Below, piece after piece: positions 1-8,214 of a stretch of 64,000 nucleotides of DNA. A program made the translations under genes and the position numbers. Source of the DNA: Thermoanaerobaculia bacterium (lineage in GTDB: Bacteria > Acidobacteriota > Thermoanaerobaculia > Multivoradales > J023). Within the stretch, counting starts at the first letter, position 1. Each line of letters starts with the position of its first letter. The notes under the pieces were generated by a model. It saw only the letters and a program-made list of their open reading frames with translations, was not told the DNA's origin and made no database searches. The stretch covers positions 23,851 through 87,850 of the forward strand of contig JALCBJ010000009.1 in the NCBI GenBank assembly GCA_028066595.1, in the 5' to 3' direction.

Positions 1-115
1 CTAGAACGCCACGCTCCCGGAAGAACTCGCGGATTCCGTGAAGCAGACCGGCCCGACGTCTCAGGGTGTCCAGGCTGGCGGACGGGCGCCAGTCCCTATC
101 GAACTCTCGCGTCAC
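1..115 (-). CDS. epmA: EF-P--(R)-beta-lysine ligase EpmA (GenX/PoxA), N-terminal fragment
   Basis: The minus strand reads in frame from a GTG at 115 to the window edge and gives 38 residues, including [21 protein letters not shown] and RERGVL. This matches the start of EpmA, which reads W-x-P-x-AS, then RA...IR-x-FF-x-x-RG-V-L-E in known members. EpmA is a truncated lysyl-tRNA-synthetase paralogue that transfers (R)-beta-lysine to EF-P. The GTG start overlaps the TGA stop of efp (GTGA), so the two genes should be translationally coupled. The rest of the gene, including the catalytic core, lies outside the window. The match rests on 38 residues, but the neighbours efp and epmB make it convincing. 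Confidence 0.85.
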   Translation of the reverse strand, partial: MTREFDRDWRPSASLDTLRRRAGLLHGIREFFRERGVL

Positions 116-681
116 TCCTTGGAGCGCGACACGTATTCGCCGGTGCGCGTGTCGACCTTCAGAACTTCTCCCTCGGAAATGAACAGAGGCACTCTCACTA
201 CGGCTCCAGTCTCCAGCGTTGCCGGCTTCGAGCCTCCAGACGAGGTATCTCCCCGCAGACCCGGGTCGGTCTTGGTGACCGACAGATGGACGAAGTTGGG
301 TGGGGTTACGGAGATAGGCCGGTTGTTCCAGAGCGTGACGTCGACTTTGTCCTCTTCCTTGATCCACTGCTCGGCGCCGCCCATGGCTGCTTCCCCCGCT
401 TCATACTGCTCGTAGCTGTTGGGATCCATGAAGTGCCAATTGGCCCCGTCGTGGTAGAGGTACTGCATACTGGTCTCGAGGACGTCGGCACCTTCGAGAG
501 AATCGCCTGCCTTGAGCGTTTTCTCCAATACCCGATCGGTGATCAGGTTGCGCAGCTTGACACGCGTAAAAGCTTGGCCTTTGCCAGGCTTGATGTAGTC
601 GGTGTCGACGACCGTACACGGATCTCCGTCCAGGAGGAGCTTGAGACCGTTCTTCATCTGATTCATTCCGTAGCTGGCCAT
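112..681 (-). CDS. efp: Elongation factor P
   Basis: The 189-residue product is a full-length EF-P, which relieves ribosome stalling at polyproline stretches by binding between the P and E sites. The modification loop reads KPGKGQAF, with the acceptor lysine at residue 34 as in E. coli. The C-terminal domain contains the family stretches [17 protein letters not shown] and [16 protein letters not shown]. The loop and the flanking VKLRNL stretch are of the EpmAB-modified subtype rather than the rhamnosylated arginine-32 subtype. The ATG at 681 has an AGAGG element a few bases upstream. The epmA gene follows with a GTGA overlap and epmB is divergent, so the target and at least two of its modification enzymes are together. 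Confidence 0.97.
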   Translation of the reverse strand: MASYGMNQMKNGLKLLLDGDPCTVVDTDYIKPGKGQAFTRVKLRNLITDRVLEKTLKAGDSLEGADVLETSMQYLYHDGANWHFMDPNSYEQYEAGEAAMGGAEQWIKEEDKVDVTLWNNRPISVTPPNFVHLSVTKTDPGLRGDTSSGGSKPATLETGAVVRVPLFISEGEVLKVDTRTGEYVSRSKE

Positions 682-882
682 GGAAAACCTCTTGGCATAT
701 GGGCTCGACGGGACCAGGGGAAGGCCGACGCGAGCGTGGGCCGTATCCGGTACAGGTCAGAAAGGGACCGGAGGGTCGAGCTACGAGTTTGGAGCTGAGT
801 GCGGGCTCGAAGAATCGGGGCGGGCAACGCGACCACGGCGGTTCCGATAGGACCACGCGTTGCCGATGGTAACGTCCCGGGC

Positions 883-1914
883 ATGATAACCCGAACCCCG
901 AAGGAGGCGACAGTCGAGACCGGGCGAGCGCTCTGGCAACTCGAGCTGGGAAGCGGTATCCGCGGTGTCGGCGAGCTTCTTCAGCGACTCGACCTCCGAC
1001 CGGAGCAGGTCGGGTGGACGGACGAGTCCGTGGCAGCGGCGGACTATTTTCCGCTACGGGTGCCGACGTCGTTCATCGATCGAATGCGTCCTGGCGACCC
1101 GGCGGATCCCCTGCTGCTCCAGGTCCTGCCGGTCGGCGACGAAATGTTGCCGACACCCGGCTGGAGTCTAGATCCGTTGGCGGAGGCCCCAGCGTCGCCG
1201 GTGCCTGGCCTGCTCCACAAGTACTGCGGGCGGGTTCTACTGATCACCACGGGAGCGTGTGCCGTCCACTGCCGCTACTGCTTTCGGCGTCACTTCCCCT
1301 ACGCCGAGCACAGGGTGTCAGATCCCGACTTCGACGCGGCACTCGACTACGTGGCAGCCGATCCAACGATACGAGAGGTCATTCTTTCGGGTGGAGATCC
1401 ACTCTCGCTGCCCGATACCAAGCTGGCCCGTCTGACGAAACGCCTCGAGGGGATCGCCCACGTCGAGCGGTTACGGATTCACACCCGTCTTCCGGTGGTT
1501 CTACCAACGCGGGTCGACGAAGCTCTGCTTACCTGGCTCACCTCGACTCGGTTACGTCCCGTGATCGTGCTGCATGTGAACCATGGCAATGAGATCGATG
1601 CCGAGTTCGCGGCCTGGTCACGGCGCCTGCTCTCGGCAGGCGTTCCGCTGCTGAATCAAGCGGTGTTCTTGCGCGGAATCAACGATTCAGTGGAGGCTCA
1701 GCGCGATCTCTCTGAAAGGTTGTTTTCAACGCATGTTATGCCGTACTATCTTCATATACTGGATCGCGTCGAAGGCGCGGCCCACTTCGCGGTGGAGGAG
1801 GAGACCGCGAGGGGACTGATTCGGAGCCTTTCTCAACAGCTTCCTGGTTACCTGGTTCCACGCCTGGTCCGCGAGGATGCAGGGGCTTTGGCGAAGACTC
1901 TGATCTGCCCATAG
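883..1914 (+). CDS. epmB: EF-P beta-lysylation protein EpmB (lysine 2,3-aminomutase-like radical SAM enzyme)
   Basis: The 343-residue protein is a radical SAM aminomutase that converts (S)-alpha-lysine to (R)-beta-lysine for EF-P modification. The [4Fe-4S] motif is CAVHCRYC (Cys126, 130, 133), followed by FRRHFPYAEH. Other family stretches are VPGLLHKY, ILSGGDPL, RLRIHTRLPVV and MPYYLHILD, and the end lacks the long C-terminal arm of catabolic lysine 2,3-aminomutase, as in EpmB. I chose the ATG at 883 because the EpmB-like sequence begins just after it. The frame stays open upstream to 799, but those residues are low-complexity and unlike the family. The gene diverges from efp-epmA, and the 682-882 region must hold both promoters. 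Confidence 0.92.
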   Translation: MITRTPKEATVETGRALWQLELGSGIRGVGELLQRLDLRPEQVGWTDESVAAADYFPLRVPTSFIDRMRPGDPADPLLLQVLPVGDEMLPTPGWSLDPLAEAPASPVPGLLHKYCGRVLLITTGACAVHCRYCFRRHFPYAEHRVSDPDFDAALDYVAADPTIREVILSGGDPLSLPDTKLARLTKRLEGIAHVERLRIHTRLPVVLPTRVDEALLTWLTSTRLRPVIVLHVNHGNEIDAEFAAWSRRLLSAGVPLLNQAVFLRGINDSVEAQRDLSERLFSTHVMPYYLHILDRVEGAAHFAVEEETARGLIRSLSQQLPGYLVPRLVREDAGALAKTLICP

Positions 1915-1921
1915 GGCAGAT
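1903..1921 (+). terminator. Hairpin over the epmB stop codon, possible terminator
   Basis: A perfect 8-bp inverted repeat (ATCTGCCC, loop ATA, GGGCAGAT) spans the epmB TAG stop and is followed by a mixed A/T tract containing CTTTCC rather than a clean U-run. A second hairpin, TCCGGC-AAC-GCCGGA at 1967-1981, lies 46 bases downstream. Together they could end the epmB transcript, but the U-tract is weak. Confidence 0.4.
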
Positions 1922-2010
1922 GAAAATCTTTCCTTTCCGTCGTTCCATGTTTCCTTAGATTGCCCATCCGGCAACGCCGGAGGCCTTTGCCGTGGTCCTT
2001 GGATCGACTG

Positions 2011-2028
2011 CGTCCTGAGCTCAGGACG
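2011..2028. promoter_or_regulatory. Perfect 18-bp palindrome upstream of the ankyrin gene
   Basis: CGTCCTGAGCTCAGGACG is its own reverse complement and ends 44 bases before the ankyrin start codon. It could be an operator for a dimeric regulator or an RNA hairpin in the 5' leader. I do not recognise the motif. Confidence 0.45.
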
Positions 2029-2072
2029 ACCCCAACAACTTGGAATGCCTACGGCATTTGATCGGAGCGGCT

Positions 2073-3446
2073 ATGTCTCAGGTACTGACCCTCGGTGGGT
2101 CTCGAGCGTCCCTCGAGCTGTTCGATGCCATCGAGCAGAGTGACTTCGGGAAGGTGTGGCGGTTGGTGAAGTCCGGTCGTGGACTGCAGGGCGAGGATCC
2201 TGAGAGCGGTCTGACCCCGCTGGCTCTGGCGGCAGAAATGGGACAGACGGAAGTCGTCCGCATCCTTTTGGAGAACGAGGTAGACCCCAATTGGGGTGGT
2301 TCGGTGACACCCCTGGAGGCTGCGGTCCTCGAAGGCAATCCCGAGATCGTCGATCTGCTGCTTGCCGCCGGCGCGGACGTCAACCGCCCCGTGGAGGAGG
2401 GATTCACTCCGTTGATGAGCGCGGTGACCATGGGCAACGCACGCATTTCGCGACAGTTGCTCGACGCAGGGGCCAAGACGAGGCTCAAGAACGCAGATGG
2501 AGATACGGCACTGGATCTTGCCGAGGCTGCGGGGTTCGAGAAGCTTGCTGAGACCTTGCGCAAGCACAAGCCGAAGCCGCGACCGGTTCCCGCCGAGTTT
2601 CTACGCCCCCTGGAACTTCCGAAGTCGAAGCATGAAGCCCGCAGCTCGACGCCGCCGAGCTCCGAAGCGAGCGAAGCGGCGATCGAGAAGGACTGGATCC
2701 AGCCGGACGTCGAGCAGGTGGCCGCAAACCTCGGCCACGTTGCGAATACGAATGATCTTCCTCCATATGAACCGGCGCCGGACCTCGCACCGGAACCAAT
2801 TCCGGTGCCGGCGGCGGAAGCTCCCGTCTCCCGTACCGCGGACCCGAAGCCACCCGAGCTGGCCGGAATCGAGAGATTCGAAGCGCTCCTCAAGGTCGAG
2901 GACCACGACGCTGCCTTGTCGATGTTCGCCCAGGGCTTGGTCGGAGTAGAGGAACGTGACCGGAACGGACGTACGGCCTTGATGATGGCTGCGGGTGACG
3001 GAGTCGAGGAGCTGGTGGAGGCCTTGGTCGCCACTGGTGCCGATGTCCGAGCCCGAGACGACAGCGAGTCGAGAGATACGGCACTGGTCCTGGCCATACG
3101 GCACGAGGGTCCCAATCGCACGGACATCGTTCGACGCCTGGTGGAAGCAGGAGGGGATCTCGAGACGCGTCACGGTGCAAAGGGCGTGACACCGCTCATG
3201 GAAGCGGCCACGGCCGATGTCTACGGTGATGTCGGCAGCCCGGTGAACTTCGCACCGGTAACCAAACTACTGATCGCCAAGGGCGCAGAGCTCGAGGCGA
3301 CGGATGCCCAAGGCAACACCGTCTGGCAGGTCGTCAAACGCAGCGCCATGGCCACACTCACCTCTTCGCCATATCGACGTCGCTTGCACCAGATGCTCAG
3401 AGTTTTGGAGAGCGCAGGCTGTCAGCAGACGGCAGGCCGTCTCTGA
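2073..3446 (+). CDS. Ankyrin-repeat protein with two repeat clusters
   Basis: The 457-residue protein has an N-terminal ankyrin cluster with repeats such as GLTPLALAAEMGQTEVVRILL, TPLEAAVLEGNPEIVDLLL and FTPLMSAVTMGNARISRQLL. A long proline-, serine- and glutamate-rich linker follows (roughly residues 165-270). A second cluster then reads GRTALMMAAGDGVEELVEAL, DTALVLAIRH and VTPLMEAA. No signal peptide or membrane segment is visible, so it is probably cytoplasmic. Ankyrin repeats bind partner proteins and the partner cannot be read from the sequence. I preferred the ATG at 2073 (MSQVLTLGG) to a start at 2040, because a GGAG-like element precedes it and the extra residues look non-coding. Confidence 0.8.
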   Translation: MSQVLTLGGSRASLELFDAIEQSDFGKVWRLVKSGRGLQGEDPESGLTPLALAAEMGQTEVVRILLENEVDPNWGGSVTPLEAAVLEGNPEIVDLLLAAGADVNRPVEEGFTPLMSAVTMGNARISRQLLDAGAKTRLKNADGDTALDLAEAAGFEKLAETLRKHKPKPRPVPAEFLRPLELPKSKHEARSSTPPSSEASEAAIEKDWIQPDVEQVAANLGHVANTNDLPPYEPAPDLAPEPIPVPAAEAPVSRTADPKPPELAGIERFEALLKVEDHDAALSMFAQGLVGVEERDRNGRTALMMAAGDGVEELVEALVATGADVRARDDSESRDTALVLAIRHEGPNRTDIVRRLVEAGGDLETRHGAKGVTPLMEAATADVYGDVGSPVNFAPVTKLLIAKGAELEATDAQGNTVWQVVKRSAMATLTSSPYRRRLHQMLRVLESAGCQQTAGRL

Positions 3447-3513
3447 GTTTCAACCATGCGGTGGCTGGATTCTTGCGGCACGATCGGAAGCTGTGAGCGC
3501 GACGTCACCATTT

Positions 3514-5481
3514 CTAGTCGAAGACCGGTTCGTCGTCGTCGGCTACGAAATACTGTTTAGAGATCTGGGTGGCGCCGCGGATGGCGGGCAATGAGGTAGC
3601 GACGACGACCTGGATGGAATGGGCGTGGCGGTCCTCGATTTGGGACAGCAGCTTCACCACGGCCTCGAAGTCCCCTTCCACCATCTCCTCTTTTCCCGGG
3701 GAGTCGATGAGGAGTAGGCCGGGGTGGGCGCCATTCTCCAGGTCCTCCGCCGTGGCGATGGCGAGCGCGAGGTAGAAAGCCAGCACGAAGCGAACTTTCT
3801 CTCCGGGCGATAGCTCGTCGAAGGTATAGATCTTGCCGTTCTGTGAGATACGAGGCCTCAGCTGGGCATCGAGCCGGACCTCTTCCAGTCCCGGGAATCC
3901 AATGGTAGTGCAGAAGTCTTGAACCCGGCGCGCGAAGTCCTGCTTGCGACGTTCGTTGCTGTCAGCATCGATGGTGCGCAGGTGGCGCAAGACGATATCG
4001 AGGATCCGTTGGGCGGTGAGGAGCTTCTTCATCTCCGTTCCCGAGCTGTCGTTCGACACCAAACCGGCGGCAGCGTCCCGCTCTGCCTCGAGGCGCCCCA
4101 GGTATCGGGTTTCGAGCTCGATCTCGTGATCTAGCTCCTGCGTACCCTGATATGCACTCTGCAGTTGGCTCTGGAGATGACGCTTCTGCTGCCGGATCTG
4201 ATCCGCCGTGAACTCCAGCTCCTGGAGCTCCGTACGGAGCGTTTCGACTCGCCGCTTGCGGGCGGAGAGGGCCCGTTGGGCCTCATTCAGCCGCTCTTCG
4301 GTGATGTGGCGAAGCTCCTTTGCCATTTGCGCTGTTCGTTCCTGGAGCTCCTGGCGCTGTTGGTCCGTCAGCTCGATTTCGAATACCGGGTGGCGACTGG
4401 GCACGACAGAGCTGAACAGCTCTGATGCCGAGATTGCCGACGCAAGCTCGGCTGCCTCGGTTTCTGCCGACTCGAGATCCAACTCGGCTTCGCGGTGCGC
4501 CTCAGCCGTCTGTCGGCGGGCAGCCGCGAGGTCTACCAGTTGGTCGGTGAGGTTCGTGAGGCGTTGATCCAGATCGCTCGAGGTGGCGCGGACTAGCAGG
4601 GCCGTGCGTTCCACCTTCATCTCGTCGATGTAACGCTCCAGCCTGTGGATCTCGTCGTCCAGGGTGGCCAGGTCTCGCAGACCGAGCCGTTGCTCCACTC
4701 GACGGTGGTACCTCTCCTCCTTGGCGAGCTGGTTTTCCACGTGAGCCCTGCGCGCCTCGACAGCGAAGTACGCATCGATGCCGCGCATGCCTAGAAGCAT
4801 GCCGACGATCTTCATGAAGAGATTGCCGTAAGGAACGCCATCGGTGACCAGGTCGACGTACCCCATGTCCTGGGTGATGTAGAGCCCCCGGACGTAGGCG
4901 CGATACGACGTTGGAGAATCTAGAAGGGCGTCAGAGCCCTTGCGTGAGTCCTTTTGGGTGCCGAGTAGAGGACGAAGGCCCAACGCATGGTTGAAGAACG
5001 CCTCCAGCTTGCGCTGCATCTCTTTCCCGTTAGTCCACGAGTCGAGGGTCTCACCCCGTTGGGATTCTTCGGGTGCCTCGTCGGAGCAACGCACCAGACG
5101 CCCCGCGGGACGTCGGCTCTTGCGGACCAGAATGGCGTGTGGCGTACCCGCGAGCTCAAAATAGAGCTCGACGTCTGCGATCCACGAATCGACATCTTTC
5201 TTCAGCTCATTCCGCCCCGTCAGACAGTAGTGGATCATCTTGAGCAGCGACGACTTACCCTTGTCGTTTCCAGCACGGATAACGTTGACGCCTGGAAAGA
5301 AGCGAAAGTCACCCTTCTTCTCGCCACGGAAGCGAAGTCTTCGTAAGGTGAGCTGAGTACGTGGGCTGGGTGTGGCGCTCAGATGCGCCTCCAAGCCACC
5401 CAACGCCTGCTGGAATGTCCCCGCAGGGATGTTCTGCAGTTGACCCCGAAGGGAGGAGTAGAGGTGTTCGAGCTCGCTCAT
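3514..5481 (-). CDS. SMC/Rad50-like coiled-coil ATPase of a two-gene cassette
   Basis: The 655-residue protein has a Walker A motif AGNDKGKSS (around residues 70-78), preceded by a Rad50-like strand (FFPGVNVIRA). A long charged coiled-coil follows (about 245-500), then the ABC signature-like motif LSPGEK (about 557-562) and the Walker B region LLLIDSPG with Asp593. This layout is that of RecN/Rad50/DUF3732-type ATPases, including the ATPases of ABC-three-component (ABC-3C) systems. No nuclease or transmembrane segment is visible. The ATG at 5481 lies 4 bases after the stop of the upstream partner gene, so they form an operon. A role in DNA surveillance or defence is inferred from architecture only. 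Confidence 0.75.
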   Translation of the reverse strand: MSELEHLYSSLRGQLQNIPAGTFQQALGGLEAHLSATPSPRTQLTLRRLRFRGEKKGDFRFFPGVNVIRAGNDKGKSSLLKMIHYCLTGRNELKKDVDSWIADVELYFELAGTPHAILVRKSRRPAGRLVRCSDEAPEESQRGETLDSWTNGKEMQRKLEAFFNHALGLRPLLGTQKDSRKGSDALLDSPTSYRAYVRGLYITQDMGYVDLVTDGVPYGNLFMKIVGMLLGMRGIDAYFAVEARRAHVENQLAKEERYHRRVEQRLGLRDLATLDDEIHRLERYIDEMKVERTALLVRATSSDLDQRLTNLTDQLVDLAAARRQTAEAHREAELDLESAETEAAELASAISASELFSSVVPSRHPVFEIELTDQQRQELQERTAQMAKELRHITEERLNEAQRALSARKRRVETLRTELQELEFTADQIRQQKRHLQSQLQSAYQGTQELDHEIELETRYLGRLEAERDAAAGLVSNDSSGTEMKKLLTAQRILDIVLRHLRTIDADSNERRKQDFARRVQDFCTTIGFPGLEEVRLDAQLRPRISQNGKIYTFDELSPGEKVRFVLAFYLALAIATAEDLENGAHPGLLLIDSPGKEEMVEGDFEAVVKLLSQIEDRHAHSIQVVVATSLPAIRGATQISKQYFVADDDEPVFD

Positions 5482-5485
5482 CGCC

Positions 5486-6238
5486 CTACAGTCTCTCTCG
5501 GAACACCGTGTGGAAGAGGGGCGGTGCCGCATCGGTGCCGGCGGTCAGCCTTTGATCCCGTCGAAAGACCGACAACCGGAGTCCGGCCTGCAACAACCGT
5601 TCGGGTAGCTGCTCGGGTGCGGGCAAATAGTCGGCGATCGCCATGCAGATCTGGGAGTGGAAGCTGGCGTCCTCCGAAGAGGAATAGACCTCATCCTCCA
5701 GCCAGCGAGAAGCGCGGCTGGTCAGACCGTAGCGTAGTCGAGGCGGTTCACTGGACGACGATCCGGCCACGTCGATCTGAAGGAGGGCACGGGCCTGGAG
5801 AAAGGCGAGCGAATCATCCCACCGGCGCCAGAAGAACGGCTGAAATCTATGCGGACGCCCCCCGTCTATTTGGACGGAGGGATCTTGGCCCCGGCGTCTC
5901 GAACGCGGACGACGGGCCGGGTCGTAGTGCCGCCGGTCGTTGGCCAGGAGCCATCGAACCCGGCGAGCCAGCGCACCTCGGTGTTCTCCTTGACCACCCT
6001 CGCCGGCGAAGCTGTCCATCAGGAGGTAGGCGAGGGTCGCGGGATAAGTCAGGAGATGGTCGAGGTGCTGCACCACGTTCTCGCCGCGCAGCTCGCGGAC
6101 CACGTCACCCTCTCTCTCGGCATTCCGGGATCTTGAGTCTCGACCCAATCGGTGAAGTAGTACGAGGAGACGCAAGGCGGCGAGCTCCGGTAGGGATTGC
6201 CGGCCAGCCAAGAACGTTGAGTCCGATCGTGCCTTCAA
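5486..6238 (-). CDS. Unknown protein with winged-helix-like C-terminal half, partner of the SMC-like ATPase
   Basis: I do not recognise this 250-residue protein with certainty. The N-terminal part is helical (LAALRLLVLLHRL; YPATLAYLLMDSFAGE). Residues about 141-185 read DDSLAFLQARALLQID, then a loop, then LRYGLTSRASRWLEDEVY, which has the helix-wing-helix look of a winged helix domain. A small protein of this type upstream of a RecN-like ATPase resembles the middle components of ABC-3C systems, but I can assign it only by pattern. It ends 4 bases before the ATPase start. The 6239-6329 region separates it from a divergent membrane-protein gene and should hold its promoter. Confidence 0.65.
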   Translation of the reverse strand: MKARSDSTFLAGRQSLPELAALRLLVLLHRLGRDSRSRNAEREGDVVRELRGENVVQHLDHLLTYPATLAYLLMDSFAGEGGQGEHRGALARRVRWLLANDRRHYDPARRPRSRRRGQDPSVQIDGGRPHRFQPFFWRRWDDSLAFLQARALLQIDVAGSSSSEPPRLRYGLTSRASRWLEDEVYSSSEDASFHSQICMAIADYLPAPEQLPERLLQAGLRLSVFRRDQRLTAGTDAAPPLFHTVFRERL

Positions 6239-6329
6239 GACCTCCGTCCCTAGGATTCGGAAGGTGGGAAAGAAACGGATCCGCGATTGGGCGCAATAGT
6301 CTACTACCGTACCGTGATAGAACGCCCCT

Positions 6330-8144
6330 ATGGAGGCGGTGAGATCCGGCGCAAGAAACGAGGTGCTTGCGGGCGATGAATATGGCGAGGCGGGCGAGCA
6401 TAGCTCCAGTCCTCTCCTGCGCTACGGGCCGGCGCTCTCGGCAATACTGTTCCTCGGTCTAGCACTACGCCTGATGCACTGGTGGGCCGTGCGTACGCGA
6501 CCGTTTTTCGCTGAACTGGCGATGGACAGCCAAGAGTACGATCGCTGGGCGAGGGTCGTCGCGTCGGGGAACTGGCTCGGCAGCGAGGTGTTCTTCCAAG
6601 CGCCGCTCTATCCGTACACGTTGGCTGTGATCTATCGCATCTTTGGGCACAGCTACGACGCGGTTTACCTACTTCAGAGCGTCTTGGCTGTCTGTGCCTG
6701 CTTTGCTCTTGCGGAGGCGGCACGGTCGCTTCACTCCGACAGAGGCGGAGATCGCGCGAAGCTTCATGGACTACTCACGGCCGCGTTGGCCTCACTCTAC
6801 GCACCCTTCGTCTTCTACGACGTGCAAATGGCGAAGGAGTCAGCTGCGGTATCCATCACGTGCTTCTTGCTGTTCTTATGGATCGATGCACGTCGTAGGC
6901 ACTGTTTTGCGGTCGTTCGCTGGCTGAGCATTGGCTGCCTTCTGGGGCTACTGATTCTGCTTCGTGAGAACGCTCTCTTGGTTCTGCCGTTCGTCCTCGC
7001 AGGTGCATGGGCGGGAGCTAAGCGCCCTGTAGCGGTGGCGATCCGAGGTATATCTATCGTATTCGGAATTGTCCTGATACTGACGCCCGTGGCGCTACGC
7101 AACGGCTTCGTCGGTGGATCTTTCTTGCCGACGACCTTTCAAGGGGGAACCAATTTCTACATCGGCAACAACCCGGAAGCCGACGGCACCTATAGGCCTA
7201 TCGTCCCCGGAAAGCAGATCCCGCGCCTGGAACGTACTGAACCGACCCGTATTGCAGAGGAAGATCGAGGTCGCGAGCTCACAGCGTCCGAGGTTTCAGC
7301 GTACTGGCTTGGAAGGTCCCTCGATTGGATGGTGGCGGAGCCGACTGCTTTCTTGCGCCTTCAGCTGAGAAAGGTGATGTTGTTCTGGCGCTGGTATGAA
7401 TGGCCCGATGCCGTCGACTATGCATGGGTCCGCAGGCAATCGCTGGTACTTTGGCTGTTGCCCGTAGGATTCGGTAGCGTCGTACTGCTGGCGTGTGTCG
7501 GCTTCTTCCTACGTTGGAGGGAGCAGATGTGTCGTTGGAGCGGGCCGGACTTGCCTTTGTCTCTTTGGACCGTAGGCTGGACCGTGTCGACAGTGATCTT
7601 CTTTGTCTTCTCGCGCTATCGGATTCCTGTCGTACCCGCACTATTGCCATGGGCGGCATGGTCGCTAGTTCGTCTCTGGGAGGTTTCGGTCGACGGCCGT
7701 AGTCGGCGATTGTCGCCATGGATGGCGGGTCTTCTCGTAGCCCTAGCCTTGCTCCTGCCGAGGGCGATGGAACCCGGACCGAGGCAGGATCTTGTGCAGT
7801 ACAACCTGGGAGTGTTACATCGGGACGGAGGGCGGACGGCACTGGCAAGGGAGGCCTTTGTTGCGGCCTATGCTGTCGATTCTCAACACTTCCTTGCGGC
7901 GATGAACCTGGGGCTCCTCGCGGCGAAAGACCGCCGGTGGGCTGAAGCCGAGCTGTGGTTGCGTCGCGCACTTGCTATCGAGCCTCGATCCGATGACGTT
8001 CGCGCCAATCTCGGGGCTCTACTTTTAGCCACTGGGCGAATTGAGGAAGCCGAGGAGGAGCTACGGCAGGTCCTCCAAGCCAATCCCAGCCATCCTCAGG
8101 CGCGAAGGAATCTCGACTTGCTAGGGCGCGGCAACTTCCGGTGA
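6330..8144 (+). CDS. GT39/ArnT-like glycosyltransferase-type membrane protein with C-terminal TPRs
   Basis: The 604-residue protein has about ten predicted membrane helices. After the first comes the extracytoplasmic loop MDSQEYDRWARVVASGN and then FFQAPLYPYTLAVIYRIFG, the pattern of polyprenol-phosphate-dependent GT-C enzymes such as PMT and ArnT (an early acidic residue and a P-L-Y-P-Y motif). Residues about 489-596 carry roughly three tetratricopeptide repeats (YNLGVLHRDGG, AMNLGLLAAKD, ANLGALLLATG). The TPR part probably recruits a partner protein. The substrate is unknown; transfer of a lipid-linked sugar to protein or envelope glycan is inferred. The ATG at 6330 diverges from the ATPase cassette. 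Confidence 0.7.
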   Translation: MEAVRSGARNEVLAGDEYGEAGEHSSSPLLRYGPALSAILFLGLALRLMHWWAVRTRPFFAELAMDSQEYDRWARVVASGNWLGSEVFFQAPLYPYTLAVIYRIFGHSYDAVYLLQSVLAVCACFALAEAARSLHSDRGGDRAKLHGLLTAALASLYAPFVFYDVQMAKESAAVSITCFLLFLWIDARRRHCFAVVRWLSIGCLLGLLILLRENALLVLPFVLAGAWAGAKRPVAVAIRGISIVFGIVLILTPVALRNGFVGGSFLPTTFQGGTNFYIGNNPEADGTYRPIVPGKQIPRLERTEPTRIAEEDRGRELTASEVSAYWLGRSLDWMVAEPTAFLRLQLRKVMLFWRWYEWPDAVDYAWVRRQSLVLWLLPVGFGSVVLLACVGFFLRWREQMCRWSGPDLPLSLWTVGWTVSTVIFFVFSRYRIPVVPALLPWAAWSLVRLWEVSVDGRSRRLSPWMAGLLVALALLLPRAMEPGPRQDLVQYNLGVLHRDGGRTALAREAFVAAYAVDSQHFLAAMNLGLLAAKDRRWAEAELWLRRALAIEPRSDDVRANLGALLLATGRIEEAEEELRQVLQANPSHPQARRNLDLLGRGNFR

Positions 8145-8214
8145 CTATTCGGTATTTGGTAGTTTAAGTAGCCAATCGGCTGTTTCGTCGCCCGTTCCGC
8201 TCCGAGGCCCTCGC

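Noticed and set aside
5383..6342. A 319-residue plus-strand frame
   Set aside because: It is antisense to the ATPase cassette. Its composition is Arg-rich with no domain, and the minus-strand genes have motifs and operon spacing.
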